Part shown: positions 7,327 through 14,827 of the stretch, in pieces
How positions within the stretch are numbered: position 1 is the first letter of the stretch
How the letters are laid out: each line of letters opens with the position of its first letter
Source: Alphaproteobacteria bacterium
Lineage (GTDB): Bacteria > Pseudomonadota > Alphaproteobacteria > Rickettsiales > JAFLCR01
DNA length: 14,827 nucleotides
Reading direction: 5' to 3'
NCBI GenBank assembly: GCA_017302755.1
Contig: JAFLCR010000028.1
Coordinates: 1 to 14,827 of the forward strand
Made by a program: the position numbers and the translations under genes
Notes under the pieces: model-generated
What the model was told of the DNA's origin: nothing
Databases searched by the model: none
The model's input: only the letters and a program-made list of their open reading frames with translations

Positions 7327-8049
7327 ATGGTTTATAAGCACCCGTCAAAAAGCAATATCGTCATCCTAACTGGCGCAGGAATCTCTGCTGAATCAGGGCT
7401 TTCCACTTTTCGCGATGAAAATGGCCTGTGGTGCCAGCACCGCATTGAGGATGTGGCGACGCCAGAGGGGTTTCGCCGTGATCCGCAGCTGGTGCACCGT
7501 TTTTACAACCAGCGCCGGGCGCAACTCAAGGACGTAAAACCTAATGCCGCCCATCTTGCGCTGGCGGAGTGGGAGAGGCGGTGGAAAGAGGAGGAAAGGG
7601 GAAATTTCCTCCTGGTGACGCAGAACGTGGACGACCTGCATCAACGTGCCGGAAGCCGGAATATCATCGCCTTGCACGGCGAGTTGCTGAAGGCGCGCTG
7701 CTCACATACGGAAAAAGTCATGGCATGGAGCGAAGATCTGGCCACGGATTTACCCTGTGCCTGCTGCGGCAATCCAGGCGCGATGCGCCCGCATATCGTC
7801 TGGTTTGGGGAAATGCCGCTGGAGATGGAAACGATTTATGCGGCGCTTTCCGAATGCGATATGTTTGTTTCCATCGGCACCTCGGGCACGGTCTACCCGG
7901 CGGCCGGGTTCGTCATGGAAGCCAGGCGAAACCAAAAGGCACGCACGGTGGAGATTAATCTGGAATCTTCAGGATCCCCGTATTTTCATGAGGTTTTTGA
8001 AGGCAAAGCGAGTCAGCTCGTTCCAAATTTGGCAAACAGTATTTCTTAA
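7327..8049 (+). CDS. cobB: NAD-dependent protein deacylase, CobB-type sirtuin
   Basis: The product is 240 residues and covers a complete Sir2 catalytic core. NAD-binding motifs are GAGISAESGLSTFRD (16-30) and TQNVDDLHQRAG (98-109). The catalytic His is in HGEL (H117). Y60 and R63 in FYNQRRAQ match the Tyr/Arg pair that lets class III sirtuins (CobB, SIRT5) bind succinyl- and malonyl-lysine. The zinc region is incomplete: C125 then CACC at 144-147, with CSHT where a CxxC would be; E. coli CobB, as I recall it, is degenerate at the same place. GTSGTVYPAAGF (184-195) and the C-terminal EINLE complete the Rossmann part. The predicted role is removal of acyl groups from lysines in metabolic enzymes with release of nicotinamide. 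The ATG has only a weak Shine-Dalgarno. The sequence looks housekeeping and does not resemble defence-type Sir2 proteins. Confidence 0.93.
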   Translation: MVYKHPSKSNIVILTGAGISAESGLSTFRDENGLWCQHRIEDVATPEGFRRDPQLVHRFYNQRRAQLKDVKPNAAHLALAEWERRWKEEERGNFLLVTQNVDDLHQRAGSRNIIALHGELLKARCSHTEKVMAWSEDLATDLPCACCGNPGAMRPHIVWFGEMPLEMETIYAALSECDMFVSIGTSGTVYPAAGFVMEARRNQKARTVEINLESSGSPYFHEVFEGKASQLVPNLANSIS

Positions 8050-8066
8050 TAAATTAACCATATAGT

Positions 8067-8099
8067 TGGTGCTTCTTATTCAGCTAATAAGCAGTACCA
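8067..8099 (+). promoter_or_regulatory. Stem-loop between the sirtuin gene and the downstream unknown gene
   Basis: Arms TGGTGCTTCTTATT (8067-8080) and AATAAGCAGTACCA (8086-8099) pair along 14 positions with one G-U wobble and one mismatch around the loop CAGCT. No U-tract follows, so it is a poor intrinsic terminator. It ends two bases before the ATG at 8102 and would cover that gene's ribosome-binding region in mRNA. It could alternatively act as a DNA palindrome (operator) or an mRNA processing site. Confidence 0.55.
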
Positions 8100-8101
8100 T
8101 T

Positions 8102-8839
8102 ATGGATATCAAAGCATGGGCAACGAAGCCGATCAGAATCGCGGTTCTGGATAATACCGAGCCAGGCTCTTTTCCTGACCATGAGATGCTCGTCAACCTG
8201 ATTTCCATGCGTTATAAAAAATTCGCTGAGTCGCATAATCTTCATGCTGAGTGGAAAGCGGAGGATAATGTCGTTCCTTTTGAATTGTCGGCGAGCGGTT
8301 GGGAACGCCATGGCCAAATGCTTGGGCCGCAATTTCAGAATTTCCTTGATGTTGAGGTGGCGCAAGCGGACATCGTTCTTGTGCGCGTCGATATGTACGG
8401 CTCCGTTGAAAGCTCTTACGCGCGAATGATGTTGGATATCATGGGCCTTAATATCAAAGATGAGCAAGGAGAAAGCTTTGATCTGCACGCTCAGGAAAAT
8501 ATTTGGGCGCGTCACCTACTGAATATGGTGCGGGAGCGCAACCATCATGGAGCATTGATCCTTGTGGTTGATCCGCACAATAAAAATCTCGGAACATCCG
8601 AAGCCATTCCTCACACTTTTCATGAAAAAGCAGCGCAATTCCGTGTCGCCGTTTTTGAAACAGGCAATACCTACGCAGAACCCACGCCTGAAACCGGCCC
8701 GGATCATCCAGGTTATCTAGGCTATATTGATAAGGAAATGGGCGCGATTCATTTACAGAAGCGCATTGCCCGTTCCGGCAAAACACCGGGTGGAGACGGA
8801 GAAATCAGCAAACCCGACGATACGCCTCCGATGTTATAG
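8102..8839 (+). CDS. Uncharacterised protein, possible alpha/beta domain
   Basis: I do not recognise this 245-residue protein. The start is taken as ATG 8102 (beginning MDIKAWATKPIRIAVLD); a TTG at 8066 would add 12 residues but lies across the stem-loop and lacks a Shine-Dalgarno. Alternating hydrophobic strands such as IRIAVLDN, ADIVLVRVD, ALILVVDP and FRVAVFETG, separated by amphipathic stretches, suggest a Rossmann- or flavodoxin-like alpha/beta fold. The ~30 C-terminal residues are polar, Gly/Pro-rich and probably disordered. There is no signal peptide or membrane segment, so it is likely cytoplasmic. Its DNA looks less GC-rich than the flanking housekeeping genes. It lies 52 bases after the sirtuin gene on the same strand and may be co-transcribed. 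Its stop region overlaps the convergent peroxiredoxin stop by six bases. The coding call is based on the long open frame and plausible composition. Confidence 0.75.
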   Translation: MDIKAWATKPIRIAVLDNTEPGSFPDHEMLVNLISMRYKKFAESHNLHAEWKAEDNVVPFELSASGWERHGQMLGPQFQNFLDVEVAQADIVLVRVDMYGSVESSYARMMLDIMGLNIKDEQGESFDLHAQENIWARHLLNMVRERNHHGALILVVDPHNKNLGTSEAIPHTFHEKAAQFRVAVFETGNTYAEPTPETGPDHPGYLGYIDKEMGAIHLQKRIARSGKTPGGDGEISKPDDTPPML

Positions 8840-9331
8840 CTGTCGTGCGGCGGCCAGCACATCGCTTGCGTGGCCGTCCACTTTCACCTTACGCCAGATA
8901 TTGCGAATCTTGCCCTGGCCGTCGATGAGGAAGGTGGTGCGCTCGATGCCGAAATATTTTTTGCCGTACATGCTCTTTTCCACCCAGACGCCGTAATCCT
9001 CACAGGTCTGGGTTTTTTCATCAGAGGCAAGTTGGAAGGGAAGGCAGAACTTGTCCTTGAATTTATCATGCGAGGCGACGTTGTCTTTCGACACGCCGAT
9101 GATGACGGTATTCGCTTTTTCGAACTCCGGCAGCAGGTCGCGGAAATCCTTGGCTTCGACGGTGCAACCCGGCGTATCGTCCTTGGGGTAGAAATAGAGC
9201 ACCAGGTTCTTGCCCTTCAAGGATGCCAGGCTTACCTGCCCTCCCTTGTCGGTGGGCATGTCAAACGCCGGGGCCGCATCGCCTTCATTCAATACGACGG
9301 GATTTTCGATTTTCTTCGCCGCTGCGGTCAT
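8834..9331 (-). CDS. bcp: BCP/PrxQ-type thiol peroxidase (peroxiredoxin)
   Basis: The product is 165 residues, the usual BCP length. It carries the peroxiredoxin active site YPKDDTPGCT with the peroxidatic Cys at position 56, and the supporting Arg in the ERTTFLID segment (131). BCP enzymes reduce hydrogen peroxide and organic hydroperoxides in the cytoplasm using thioredoxin. The resolving Cys usually found five residues on (CTxExC) is replaced by Ala (CTVEA); C96 and C110 remain as candidates. The start at 9331 is chosen because GAGAGGG lies four bases upstream and the homologous region begins there; the frame extends upstream to 9397 but that would overlap the end of glnE. It lies 19 bases after glnE on the same strand, so the two form an operon. 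The family is certain; which cysteine resolves is not. Confidence 0.93.
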   Translation of the reverse strand: MTAAAKKIENPVVLNEGDAAPAFDMPTDKGGQVSLASLKGKNLVLYFYPKDDTPGCTVEAKDFRDLLPEFEKANTVIIGVSKDNVASHDKFKDKFCLPFQLASDEKTQTCEDYGVWVEKSMYGKKYFGIERTTFLIDGQGKIRNIWRKVKVDGHASDVLAAARQL

Positions 9332-9335
9332 GATG

Positions 9336-9342
9336 CCCTCTC
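9336..9342 (-). promoter_or_regulatory. Ribosome binding site deciding the bcp start
   Basis: GAGAGGG on the minus strand lies in the 19-base glnE-bcp gap, four bases before ATG 9331. It argues against the longer upstream start inside glnE. Confidence 0.65.
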
Positions 9343-9350
9343 GCTGATCG

Positions 9351-12233
9351 TTAAATATTGATAAAATCACCATAGTACTTGATGACCGTATTTTCAACCG
9401 CCAGCAGATGTTCGCGCACCGCCTCGAAATCAGGAAGCTCCGTGAGTTCCGCCAGCAGGCGCTTCAGCCCTGGCTGGACGGTTTCCTCGCGAAAATGATT
9501 GCCGGAGGTAAGCCGTAGCAAGGCTTGAAGATGCCGCAGGAAATACGAAGCCTCTGAAAGTTCCTGCGCCTGACTGTCGGTCAGTAATCCCGCCTTGCGC
9601 ATCCGGATGAGGGCGACCTGCGTATCCGCCGCGACGATGGAGGGATGTTCCGCGCCATGCAGCAGTTGCAGATATTGGACGATATAATCGATATCGATCA
9701 CGCCGCCACGCACGTATTTCACATCCCACGGATCGCGCGTGCCGTGCTGGCGTTCCACGCGCTCACGCATGTCGAGCACGTGCTTGCGCAAGGTGCTTTC
9801 CTCGCGCGGGCGCAGCAGCACACGGTGGAATAGCTCGTCTAGCTTTTTCTGCAATTCGGGAGTTCCGGCGATGCTACGGGCGCGGGTGAGCGCCATGTGC
9901 TCGAACACCCAGGCCTGGTTGAGGTAATACGCCTCCAGCCCGTCGAACGCGCTGGCGGGCGGGCCGTCGTCGCCGTGCGGGCGGAGGCGGGTATCGAGCT
10001 CGTACAGCCGGCCTTCTCCGGTAAGGGTCGATAGGGCGGTAGTGAAGCGCTGGGTCAGGCGGCTGAAATACACATAAGAAGATAGCGGTTTTTCACCGTC
10101 AGACCACAAATCGTCGCCCGGCGGGGCATCGTAGACGAACATCAGGTCGATGTCGGAGCCGAAGGTTAACTCGCGCGCGCCGCATTTGCCGAACGCTACC
10201 ACGGCGTAGCTGCCGCCGGGCAGGTTGCCGTGCGCTTTGATGAACTCCACCATCACCGCATCAAGCAGCGCGTTCATGACCAGCTCGGCGATGAGGGTCA
10301 ATTGCCTGCCGGCCTCCTCGCTGGTGATGCTGCGCTCCAGCACCTGTACGCCGATCTGGAATTCTTTTTCCTGCTTGAAGCGGCGGGTGATGTCGAGGAA
10401 GACTTCATAGTGGTCAGCGCTTTTCAAATCGGCCAGAAGCTGCGAGAGCAATATTTCCTGCGATGGCAGGGGGTCGAAAAAGGCGCCAGTCAGCACGGTA
10501 TCAAGCAGGCCCGGCTTGCGGCTGAGCAATTCGGCCAGCACCGGGGCGGAACCCATGATCCTAGCCAGCAGCGGCAGCATCTTGGGGTTCGAGCGGAACA
10601 GCGAAAATAGCTGCACGCCGGCCGGAAGGCGGCTCAGGAATTCGTCGAATTTCAGGAAGGCGGCGTCGGGATTGCCCGTATCGCACAAAGCATTCAGGAG
10701 GTTTGGGGTCAGCTCGGTAATCAATTCGCGCGCCCGTTTGGTGCGCGTGGAGCGCCGCCGCCCGTGATGCCAGCCGCGAATGATGTCTGATACGCGCTCC
10801 GGCTCGCGGAAGCCCATCTGACGTAAGGTATCGATGGTATCCGGATCGTTCTGCACGCCGGTAAACACCAAATTACCCTGGCTGCCCAGGTTGCGCGACT
10901 CCTGAAACAGCGGCTGGTATTGCTCGCGCACGGTCATGATGTGCTGCCGCATGCGTTCGGAAAAGGACGCCACGTCCCCAAAACCGCAGAAACGGGCGAT
11001 GTTCTCCAGCTCTATCGGATTTTCCGGAAGGCTATGCGTTTGCGCATCGGCGACCATCTGCAGGCGGTGTTCGACCTGCCGGTAAAAGCGGTAAGCTTCT
11101 TCAAGCTCCTGCGCCGTTTTTTGCAGCATTTTTCCGGCCCGCACCAGGGCGTAAAGCGCCTTGCAGGTGGTTTTTTCCCGCAGCTCGGGAATACGTCCGC
11201 CCCAGATCAGCTGTTGCACTTGGACGAAGAATTCGATTTCGCGGATACCGCCGTAGCCGAGCTTGACGTTGTATCCACCGAAGCTTTCCGGCATGCCGCC
11301 GTGGCGGACGTCGATCTGCCGCTTGATGGAGTGAATGTCCTCGATGCTGGCGAAGTCAAGATACTTCCTCCACACGAAGGGGCGGATGGCTTCCAGGAAG
11401 GCGTACCCAGCCTCCATGTCGCCGGCAATCGGCCTGGCCTTGATCATGGCGGCGCGTTCCCAGTTTTGGCCCACGGTTTCGTAATAGGTGATTGCCGCGC
11501 CCACCGATACGGCCGCCGGGGTGGAGGCGGGGTCTGGCCTCAAACGGAGATCGGTGCGGAACACGTAGCCCTCGGCGGTGCGCTCCTGAAGGATTTTGCT
11601 GAGTTCGTTGGTGAGGCGCACAAAAAAATGATGCGGCGTGTTCTTGCCGGTGTAGGTGACGCGGGCGAGGTCGTAAAAGACGATCAGGTCGATGTCGCTG
11701 GAATAATTCAGTTCCCCGCCACCGAGCTTGCCCATCGCAAGCACAATTAAACCGCTTTTTTCTGCCGGGGCCGCCGGGTCAACCGGGACGATCTCGCCTT
11801 TGCGCGCCGCCTCTCCGAGCAGGAATGCGGCGGCTGAGTTGGTCGCTGCCTCAGCGAAGGCTGACAATCTTCCCGTCACCTCCTCCAGCGTGAGCGCGCC
11901 GGCGATGTCGGCCACTCCCAGGCTCAAGGCGACGCGTTGCTTGGCGATCCGCAACGCCTTCATCAGCGCTGCGGTGTTTTCCGCCGCCGCGCATTCCTCC
12001 CGCATCTGGGACAGCCAGGCGTCCCAGGCAGCCTCGAATCCGCCTTCCAGCACGGCAAGCACGGCCTCCGGGCGCTGGGCGGCCAGGTGTGAAAGATAGG
12101 GGCTGTTGCCGAACACACCACGCAGCAACGCCGTTTCCGGGGGCGTCAGCGCTTTATGCGCGCCAAACGCTGAAAGATGGCGATCGGCGGCAGAGATATC
12201 CGAAGGTTGGGGCGTATCAGTGAAGGAAGGCAT
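9351..12233 (-). CDS. glnE: Bifunctional glutamine synthetase adenylyltransferase/deadenylylase GlnE
   Basis: The product is 960 residues from ATG 12233, typical for GlnE. It has two nucleotidyltransferase domains, each with a GxSDIDL-type active site: GKLGGGELNYSSDIDLIVFYD in the N-terminal half (deadenylylation) and GKCGARELTFGSDIDLMFVYD in the C-terminal half (adenylylation). Each is followed by a family helical region with TDLRLRPD or DTRLRPHG and YGGIREIEFFVQ or RGGVIDIDYIVQYLQ. GlnE adds AMP to glutamine synthetase when nitrogen is plentiful and removes it when scarce, under PII (GlnB) control. Both catalytic aspartate pairs are intact. Start choice is uncertain: in-frame ATGs at 12245, 12266, 12305 and 12335 exist, none with a strong Shine-Dalgarno, and the last two would overlap the divergent AsmA-like gene. 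bcp follows at 19 bases. No glnA or glnB is in the window. Confidence 0.95.
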   Translation of the reverse strand: MPSFTDTPQPSDISAADRHLSAFGAHKALTPPETALLRGVFGNSPYLSHLAAQRPEAVLAVLEGGFEAAWDAWLSQMREECAAAENTAALMKALRIAKQRVALSLGVADIAGALTLEEVTGRLSAFAEAATNSAAAFLLGEAARKGEIVPVDPAAPAEKSGLIVLAMGKLGGGELNYSSDIDLIVFYDLARVTYTGKNTPHHFFVRLTNELSKILQERTAEGYVFRTDLRLRPDPASTPAAVSVGAAITYYETVGQNWERAAMIKARPIAGDMEAGYAFLEAIRPFVWRKYLDFASIEDIHSIKRQIDVRHGGMPESFGGYNVKLGYGGIREIEFFVQVQQLIWGGRIPELREKTTCKALYALVRAGKMLQKTAQELEEAYRFYRQVEHRLQMVADAQTHSLPENPIELENIARFCGFGDVASFSERMRQHIMTVREQYQPLFQESRNLGSQGNLVFTGVQNDPDTIDTLRQMGFREPERVSDIIRGWHHGRRRSTRTKRARELITELTPNLLNALCDTGNPDAAFLKFDEFLSRLPAGVQLFSLFRSNPKMLPLLARIMGSAPVLAELLSRKPGLLDTVLTGAFFDPLPSQEILLSQLLADLKSADHYEVFLDITRRFKQEKEFQIGVQVLERSITSEEAGRQLTLIAELVMNALLDAVMVEFIKAHGNLPGGSYAVVAFGKCGARELTFGSDIDLMFVYDAPPGDDLWSDGEKPLSSYVYFSRLTQRFTTALSTLTGEGRLYELDTRLRPHGDDGPPASAFDGLEAYYLNQAWVFEHMALTRARSIAGTPELQKKLDELFHRVLLRPREESTLRKHVLDMRERVERQHGTRDPWDVKYVRGGVIDIDYIVQYLQLLHGAEHPSIVAADTQVALIRMRKAGLLTDSQAQELSEASYFLRHLQALLRLTSGNHFREETVQPGLKRLLAELTELPDFEAVREHLLAVENTVIKYYGDFINI

Positions 12234-12318
12234 GAATCCAGACATTATTTTTATACTATTTGTCATCTTTCTGCATGCAGAGTAAAGGTTCTCGAAGTTT
12301 TTCATTCTTTGGCGGTTC
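12234..12318. promoter_or_regulatory. Divergent intergenic region glnE / AsmA-like gene with a 12-bp palindrome
   Basis: This AT-rich stretch separates two divergent genes and should hold both promoters. TCTGCATGCAGA at 12270-12281 is a perfect 12-bp palindrome and a candidate operator. For the plus strand, TTGTCA (12260-12265) is a fair -35 with a weak -10 (TAAAGG) 17 bases on. For the minus strand, TATAAA just upstream of the 12245 ATG resembles a -10 but has no clear -35. If glnE really starts at 12266 or further upstream, part of this is coding. Confidence 0.35.
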
Positions 12319-14827
12319 ATGAAGCGCTTACGCATTCCTAAATGGCTGAAAGTCGTGAGCGCCGTCCTTGCCCTGACAGGGGCGGTTGGATTTCTCGGCG
12401 CTTATGCCTGGCTTCGCGCCGCGCCGCGTGATGTAGGCTGGCTGCTTCCTTCCGTCCATGCGGCGCTGGAAGAAGCGTTACCTGGCTGGCAGGTTTCCTT
12501 CGGTGCGGCGAATGCCGAATGGGGCGGCTTTGGCCATCCGTTGACACTGCACTTTCGGGATGCCGTCGCCGTGTCGCCGGAAAAGCGAACGACCCTTTCC
12601 ATTCCCGATCTTCACGTAGGCCTGCATCCGCTTCGGCTGCTGATCGGAAGAGTGGAACCGGCGACGGTGAGGCTTTCGAACCCCTCCGTAAAGCTGCGGC
12701 GCGAAGCGGGGCTTGGCATCGCGCTTCCCTGGGCTGAATCCCATCCCGCACAAGAGGGCGACATTTCATGGAAAAAACAGGCGGAGAATCTACGCGATAA
12801 ATGGCTGGAACATATTCAACAATGGCAGTTGCAACGCGTCATTCTTGAAAATGCAAAGCTTTTCACCAGCGATGATAGCGGCGGGCAGGAAGTGGAGCTG
12901 GCGCATGCGAATCTCCGCCTGCAACGACAGAAAGAGCATGTGCGGCTTCGTGCCGAATTGCTGAAGGAAAAAAGCAATCTCCCAACACTGGCTCTGGACA
13001 TCAAGGCGGATCGGCAAAAAAATATGGATTTCCGTCTGAAGGTTTACAATGTGAACCCTCAGCAATTAACGAGGGCGTTTCCTGCACTTGCTGAAAACGG
13101 AATGTTGGATGCCGTTCTTACTGGAGAAGCATATGTAACCTGGTTGGCGGACGGTAGCTGGCGTGATGGCAAGTTCACATTTTCCGCACCCCAAGGAACC
13201 GTAGTTTCCGGCGTGCATTTCCATGAAGCCTTTGAGGTTCAAAACCTCTTGCTGGAAGGAGCGCTTGAATCGCATCAGCAAAGTAACAAGATTGTTCTCA
13301 ATCGTGCCGAGATCGCGCTCGGAAAGGCAGTGTTCCAAGCCCAGGGCGCATGGATTCATGATGGCACAAGCTGGAACACCCAGGCGGAGATCACGGGCCG
13401 CAATATGCCGACCAACGAATTGGCCCGTTACTGGCCAATCACCCTCAAACCCAACACGCGCAACTGGGTGACGACGCGCATCAAGAACGGCCATATTCCC
13501 TTCGCCATCGCCCGGCTGCACATCACGCCCGAGGATCTGGAGCGCTTTCCCGCGAGGCCGGAGCTGCTGGAGGCTGAAATCACAGTGGATCATGCCGAAG
13601 TGGCCTATGTGCCCGGCCTTCCGCAGGCGTATGACGTCAACGGAACGGTGCGCTTCTCGGCACGTGACATGGAGATCGAGATTGAAAGCGGGCGCACTTA
13701 TGATGATTCGCGGGTGAGTGGCGGCTTCATCGAGATTTTCGACTTCGCTCCCTACGATCCCGTGCTCAGCGTCCGCCTGGATATCGAATCCACCGCGCCG
13801 GAAGTAGTGCGCTACCTCGGCGAACCTTACTTGAATCATGCACGTAAGATAGATCTGACGCCGGACCGCGCTTCCGGCCCGGTAAAAGGGAAGGTGGATA
13901 TCTGGTTCCCCCTTGCCGACGTGCTGTATCAGGACGTACCCACCCCGCCGGAGCTGATCCGCTACACCATCACGGGGGAAATTGCGGGTGGCGCGGCAAA
14001 AGGCGTGGTGCAGCGGCTGGATTTCGAGAAAGCCGATGTCCGCATGAAGGTCGACAACCATACGATCTTCGCGGAAGGGAAGGGCGAGGTCAACGGCGTG
14101 CCGCTCGCCATGCAATGGACGACCTGGCTGGGCAAGGGCACGGAATGGGACAACGCCTATAAGGCCCAGGGCACGGTGCCGGCCGAAGCGCTGGAGCGTT
14201 TCCGCCTCCCGCGACCGCTTGGCGTCAGCGGGAATATCGGGGCTGATATTCATACCAGGATGAAAGGGGATGTTCAGCTTGTTGAGGGAAAGCTCGTGCT
14301 GGATAACGCCGGACTGGACGACCCTTCGCTGGGACTGAAAAAGGAACCAGGCACCAAACTCTCGGCTGAGTTCAGCCTTGAAACAGGCAAGGAAGGGGCC
14401 ATTGTCATCCCCAAATTAAATGCGCAAGGAGATGGCATCCGCGTCGCTGGTAACCTCCAGCTCGATGAAAAAGACAGCACCTTGCGTGCGGCTGCGCTCG
14501 AACCGCTCATTTATGGAAAGACGGATGCCCGGCTGAGCTATGCTTACGACCCGGCGAAGGGCTATGCCATCGACATCCAGGGCAAAAGCTTTGATCTCGT
14601 CCCGTTCCTGAACACCAAATCCCCACAGGAAAAACTGCCGCCTTTCACCCTCAATGCGAAAGTCGATTCGCTCTATCTTTCCGGCGGTGAGCTAGTGGAA
14701 GTGAACGCGGCCGCGGATTGCCCGGACAAGTGCGAAAGCCTGACATTCCGCGCCCAGGCCGGAAAACCGGTGACGGCCTATATCAAGCGCGGCGAAAAAG
14801 GACGGCAATTCGCGCTCGCGGCCGAGG
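12319..14827 (+). CDS. AsmA-like / DUF3971 (YhdP-type) membrane-anchored protein (3' partial)
   Basis: An uninterrupted frame from ATG 12319 runs off the window after ~836 residues. Basic residues (MKRLRIPKWLK) precede one hydrophobic segment at about 11-32, giving a type II (N-in) inner-membrane anchor with the rest in the periplasm. PGWQVSFGAANAEW and LSIPDLHVGLHPLRLLIGRVEP resemble the N-terminus of AsmA/YhdP proteins. The LARYWPITLKPNTRNWV block around residue 371 is the DUF3971 signature, and GKSFDLVPFL near the visible end resembles AsmA C-terminal repeats. Proteins of this family form long periplasmic beta-groove bridges and are implicated in moving phospholipids to the outer membrane (YhdP, TamB and YdbH in E. 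coli). YhdP has roughly 1200-1300 residues, so about a third is missing. The Shine-Dalgarno is weak (GGCGG). It is divergent from glnE and bcp. The exact member of the AsmA superfamily is uncertain. Confidence 0.85.
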   Translation, partial: MKRLRIPKWLKVVSAVLALTGAVGFLGAYAWLRAAPRDVGWLLPSVHAALEEALPGWQVSFGAANAEWGGFGHPLTLHFRDAVAVSPEKRTTLSIPDLHVGLHPLRLLIGRVEPATVRLSNPSVKLRREAGLGIALPWAESHPAQEGDISWKKQAENLRDKWLEHIQQWQLQRVILENAKLFTSDDSGGQEVELAHANLRLQRQKEHVRLRAELLKEKSNLPTLALDIKADRQKNMDFRLKVYNVNPQQLTRAFPALAENGMLDAVLTGEAYVTWLADGSWRDGKFTFSAPQGTVVSGVHFHEAFEVQNLLLEGALESHQQSNKIVLNRAEIALGKAVFQAQGAWIHDGTSWNTQAEITGRNMPTNELARYWPITLKPNTRNWVTTRIKNGHIPFAIARLHITPEDLERFPARPELLEAEITVDHAEVAYVPGLPQAYDVNGTVRFSARDMEIEIESGRTYDDSRVSGGFIEIFDFAPYDPVLSVRLDIESTAPEVVRYLGEPYLNHARKIDLTPDRASGPVKGKVDIWFPLADVLYQDVPTPPELIRYTITGEIAGGAAKGVVQRLDFEKADVRMKVDNHTIFAEGKGEVNGVPLAMQWTTWLGKGTEWDNAYKAQGTVPAEALERFRLPRPLGVSGNIGADIHTRMKGDVQLVEGKLVLDNAGLDDPSLGLKKEPGTKLSAEFSLETGKEGAIVIPKLNAQGDGIRVAGNLQLDEKDSTLRAAALEPLIYGKTDARLSYAYDPAKGYAIDIQGKSFDLVPFLNTKSPQEKLPPFTLNAKVDSLYLSGGELVEVNAAADCPDKCESLTFRAQAGKPVTAYIKRGEKGRQFALAAE

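Noticed and set aside
7699..7767. Incomplete zinc-binding cysteines in the sirtuin as evidence of inactivity
   Set aside because: The CobB branch is commonly degenerate at the first Cys pair while remaining active. All NAD-binding and catalytic motifs are present.
8067..8099. Intrinsic terminator of the sirtuin gene
   Set aside because: The stem is AT-rich near the loop and the following bases lack a T-run, so it does not meet the usual rho-independent pattern.
7327..8839. Sir2 plus unknown gene as a phage-defence pair
   Set aside because: The Sir2 protein is a compact CobB-type deacylase with the Tyr/Arg acyl-lysine pocket and no extra domain. No other defence gene, integrase or mobile-element mark is nearby.
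10920..11750. 276-codon open frame on the plus strand
   Set aside because: It is antisense to the conserved GlnE catalytic region and has no family resemblance.
13066..14253. 395-codon open frame on the minus strand
   Set aside because: It lies entirely antisense to the AsmA-like gene, which has clear DUF3971 motifs. Its product has no recognisable domain, so it is a GC-driven shadow frame.

Overview
The window looks like chromosome of an alphaproteobacterium. It carries a DivL-type PAS/kinase protein whose H-box histidine is a tyrosine, followed by tsaE, amgK and murU, which is a gene order I recall from alphaproteobacteria. It also carries glnE next to a BCP-type peroxiredoxin, and an AsmA/DUF3971 (YhdP-like) protein. 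Base composition is fairly GC-rich and genes are tightly packed with frequent start/stop overlaps. I cannot name a genus. No tRNA, rRNA, IS element, CRISPR array or phage gene was seen, and no gene-free stretch exceeds 300 bases.

Region 1 (1-3202, plus strand) is an operon-like block. It holds the 3' end of divL (cell-cycle signalling), tsaE (tRNA t6A modification ATPase), amgK and murU (peptidoglycan sugar recycling to UDP-MurNAc). Adjacent reading frames overlap by 14, 4 and 4 bases, so the four genes are probably co-transcribed and translationally coupled.

Region 2 (3199-7254, minus strand) is one large gene for a 1351-residue secreted or surface protein. It has an N-terminal FecR-like domain, a disordered Q/A/P/E-rich linker, a proline-rich hinge and a long C-terminal part with RTX calcium-binding nonapeptides. 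Its stop codon overlaps the murU stop codon.

Region 3 (7327-8839, plus strand) holds a CobB-type sirtuin deacylase and an unrecognised acidic alpha/beta-looking protein. The latter is preceded by a strong stem-loop that ends just before its likely start codon.

Region 4 (8834-12233, minus strand) is a two-gene operon: glnE (adenylylation control of glutamine synthetase) then a BCP/PrxQ peroxiredoxin. Region 5 (12319 to the window end, plus strand) is the first ~836 residues of a membrane-anchored AsmA-like/DUF3971 protein, divergent from glnE. The shared upstream region contains a perfect 12-bp palindrome.

Most of this is housekeeping. The parts most worth a second look are the tyrosine-for-histidine kinase, the FecR-RTX protein, the orphan protein at 8102-8839 and the stem-loop in front of it. 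I see no convincing new multi-gene system.
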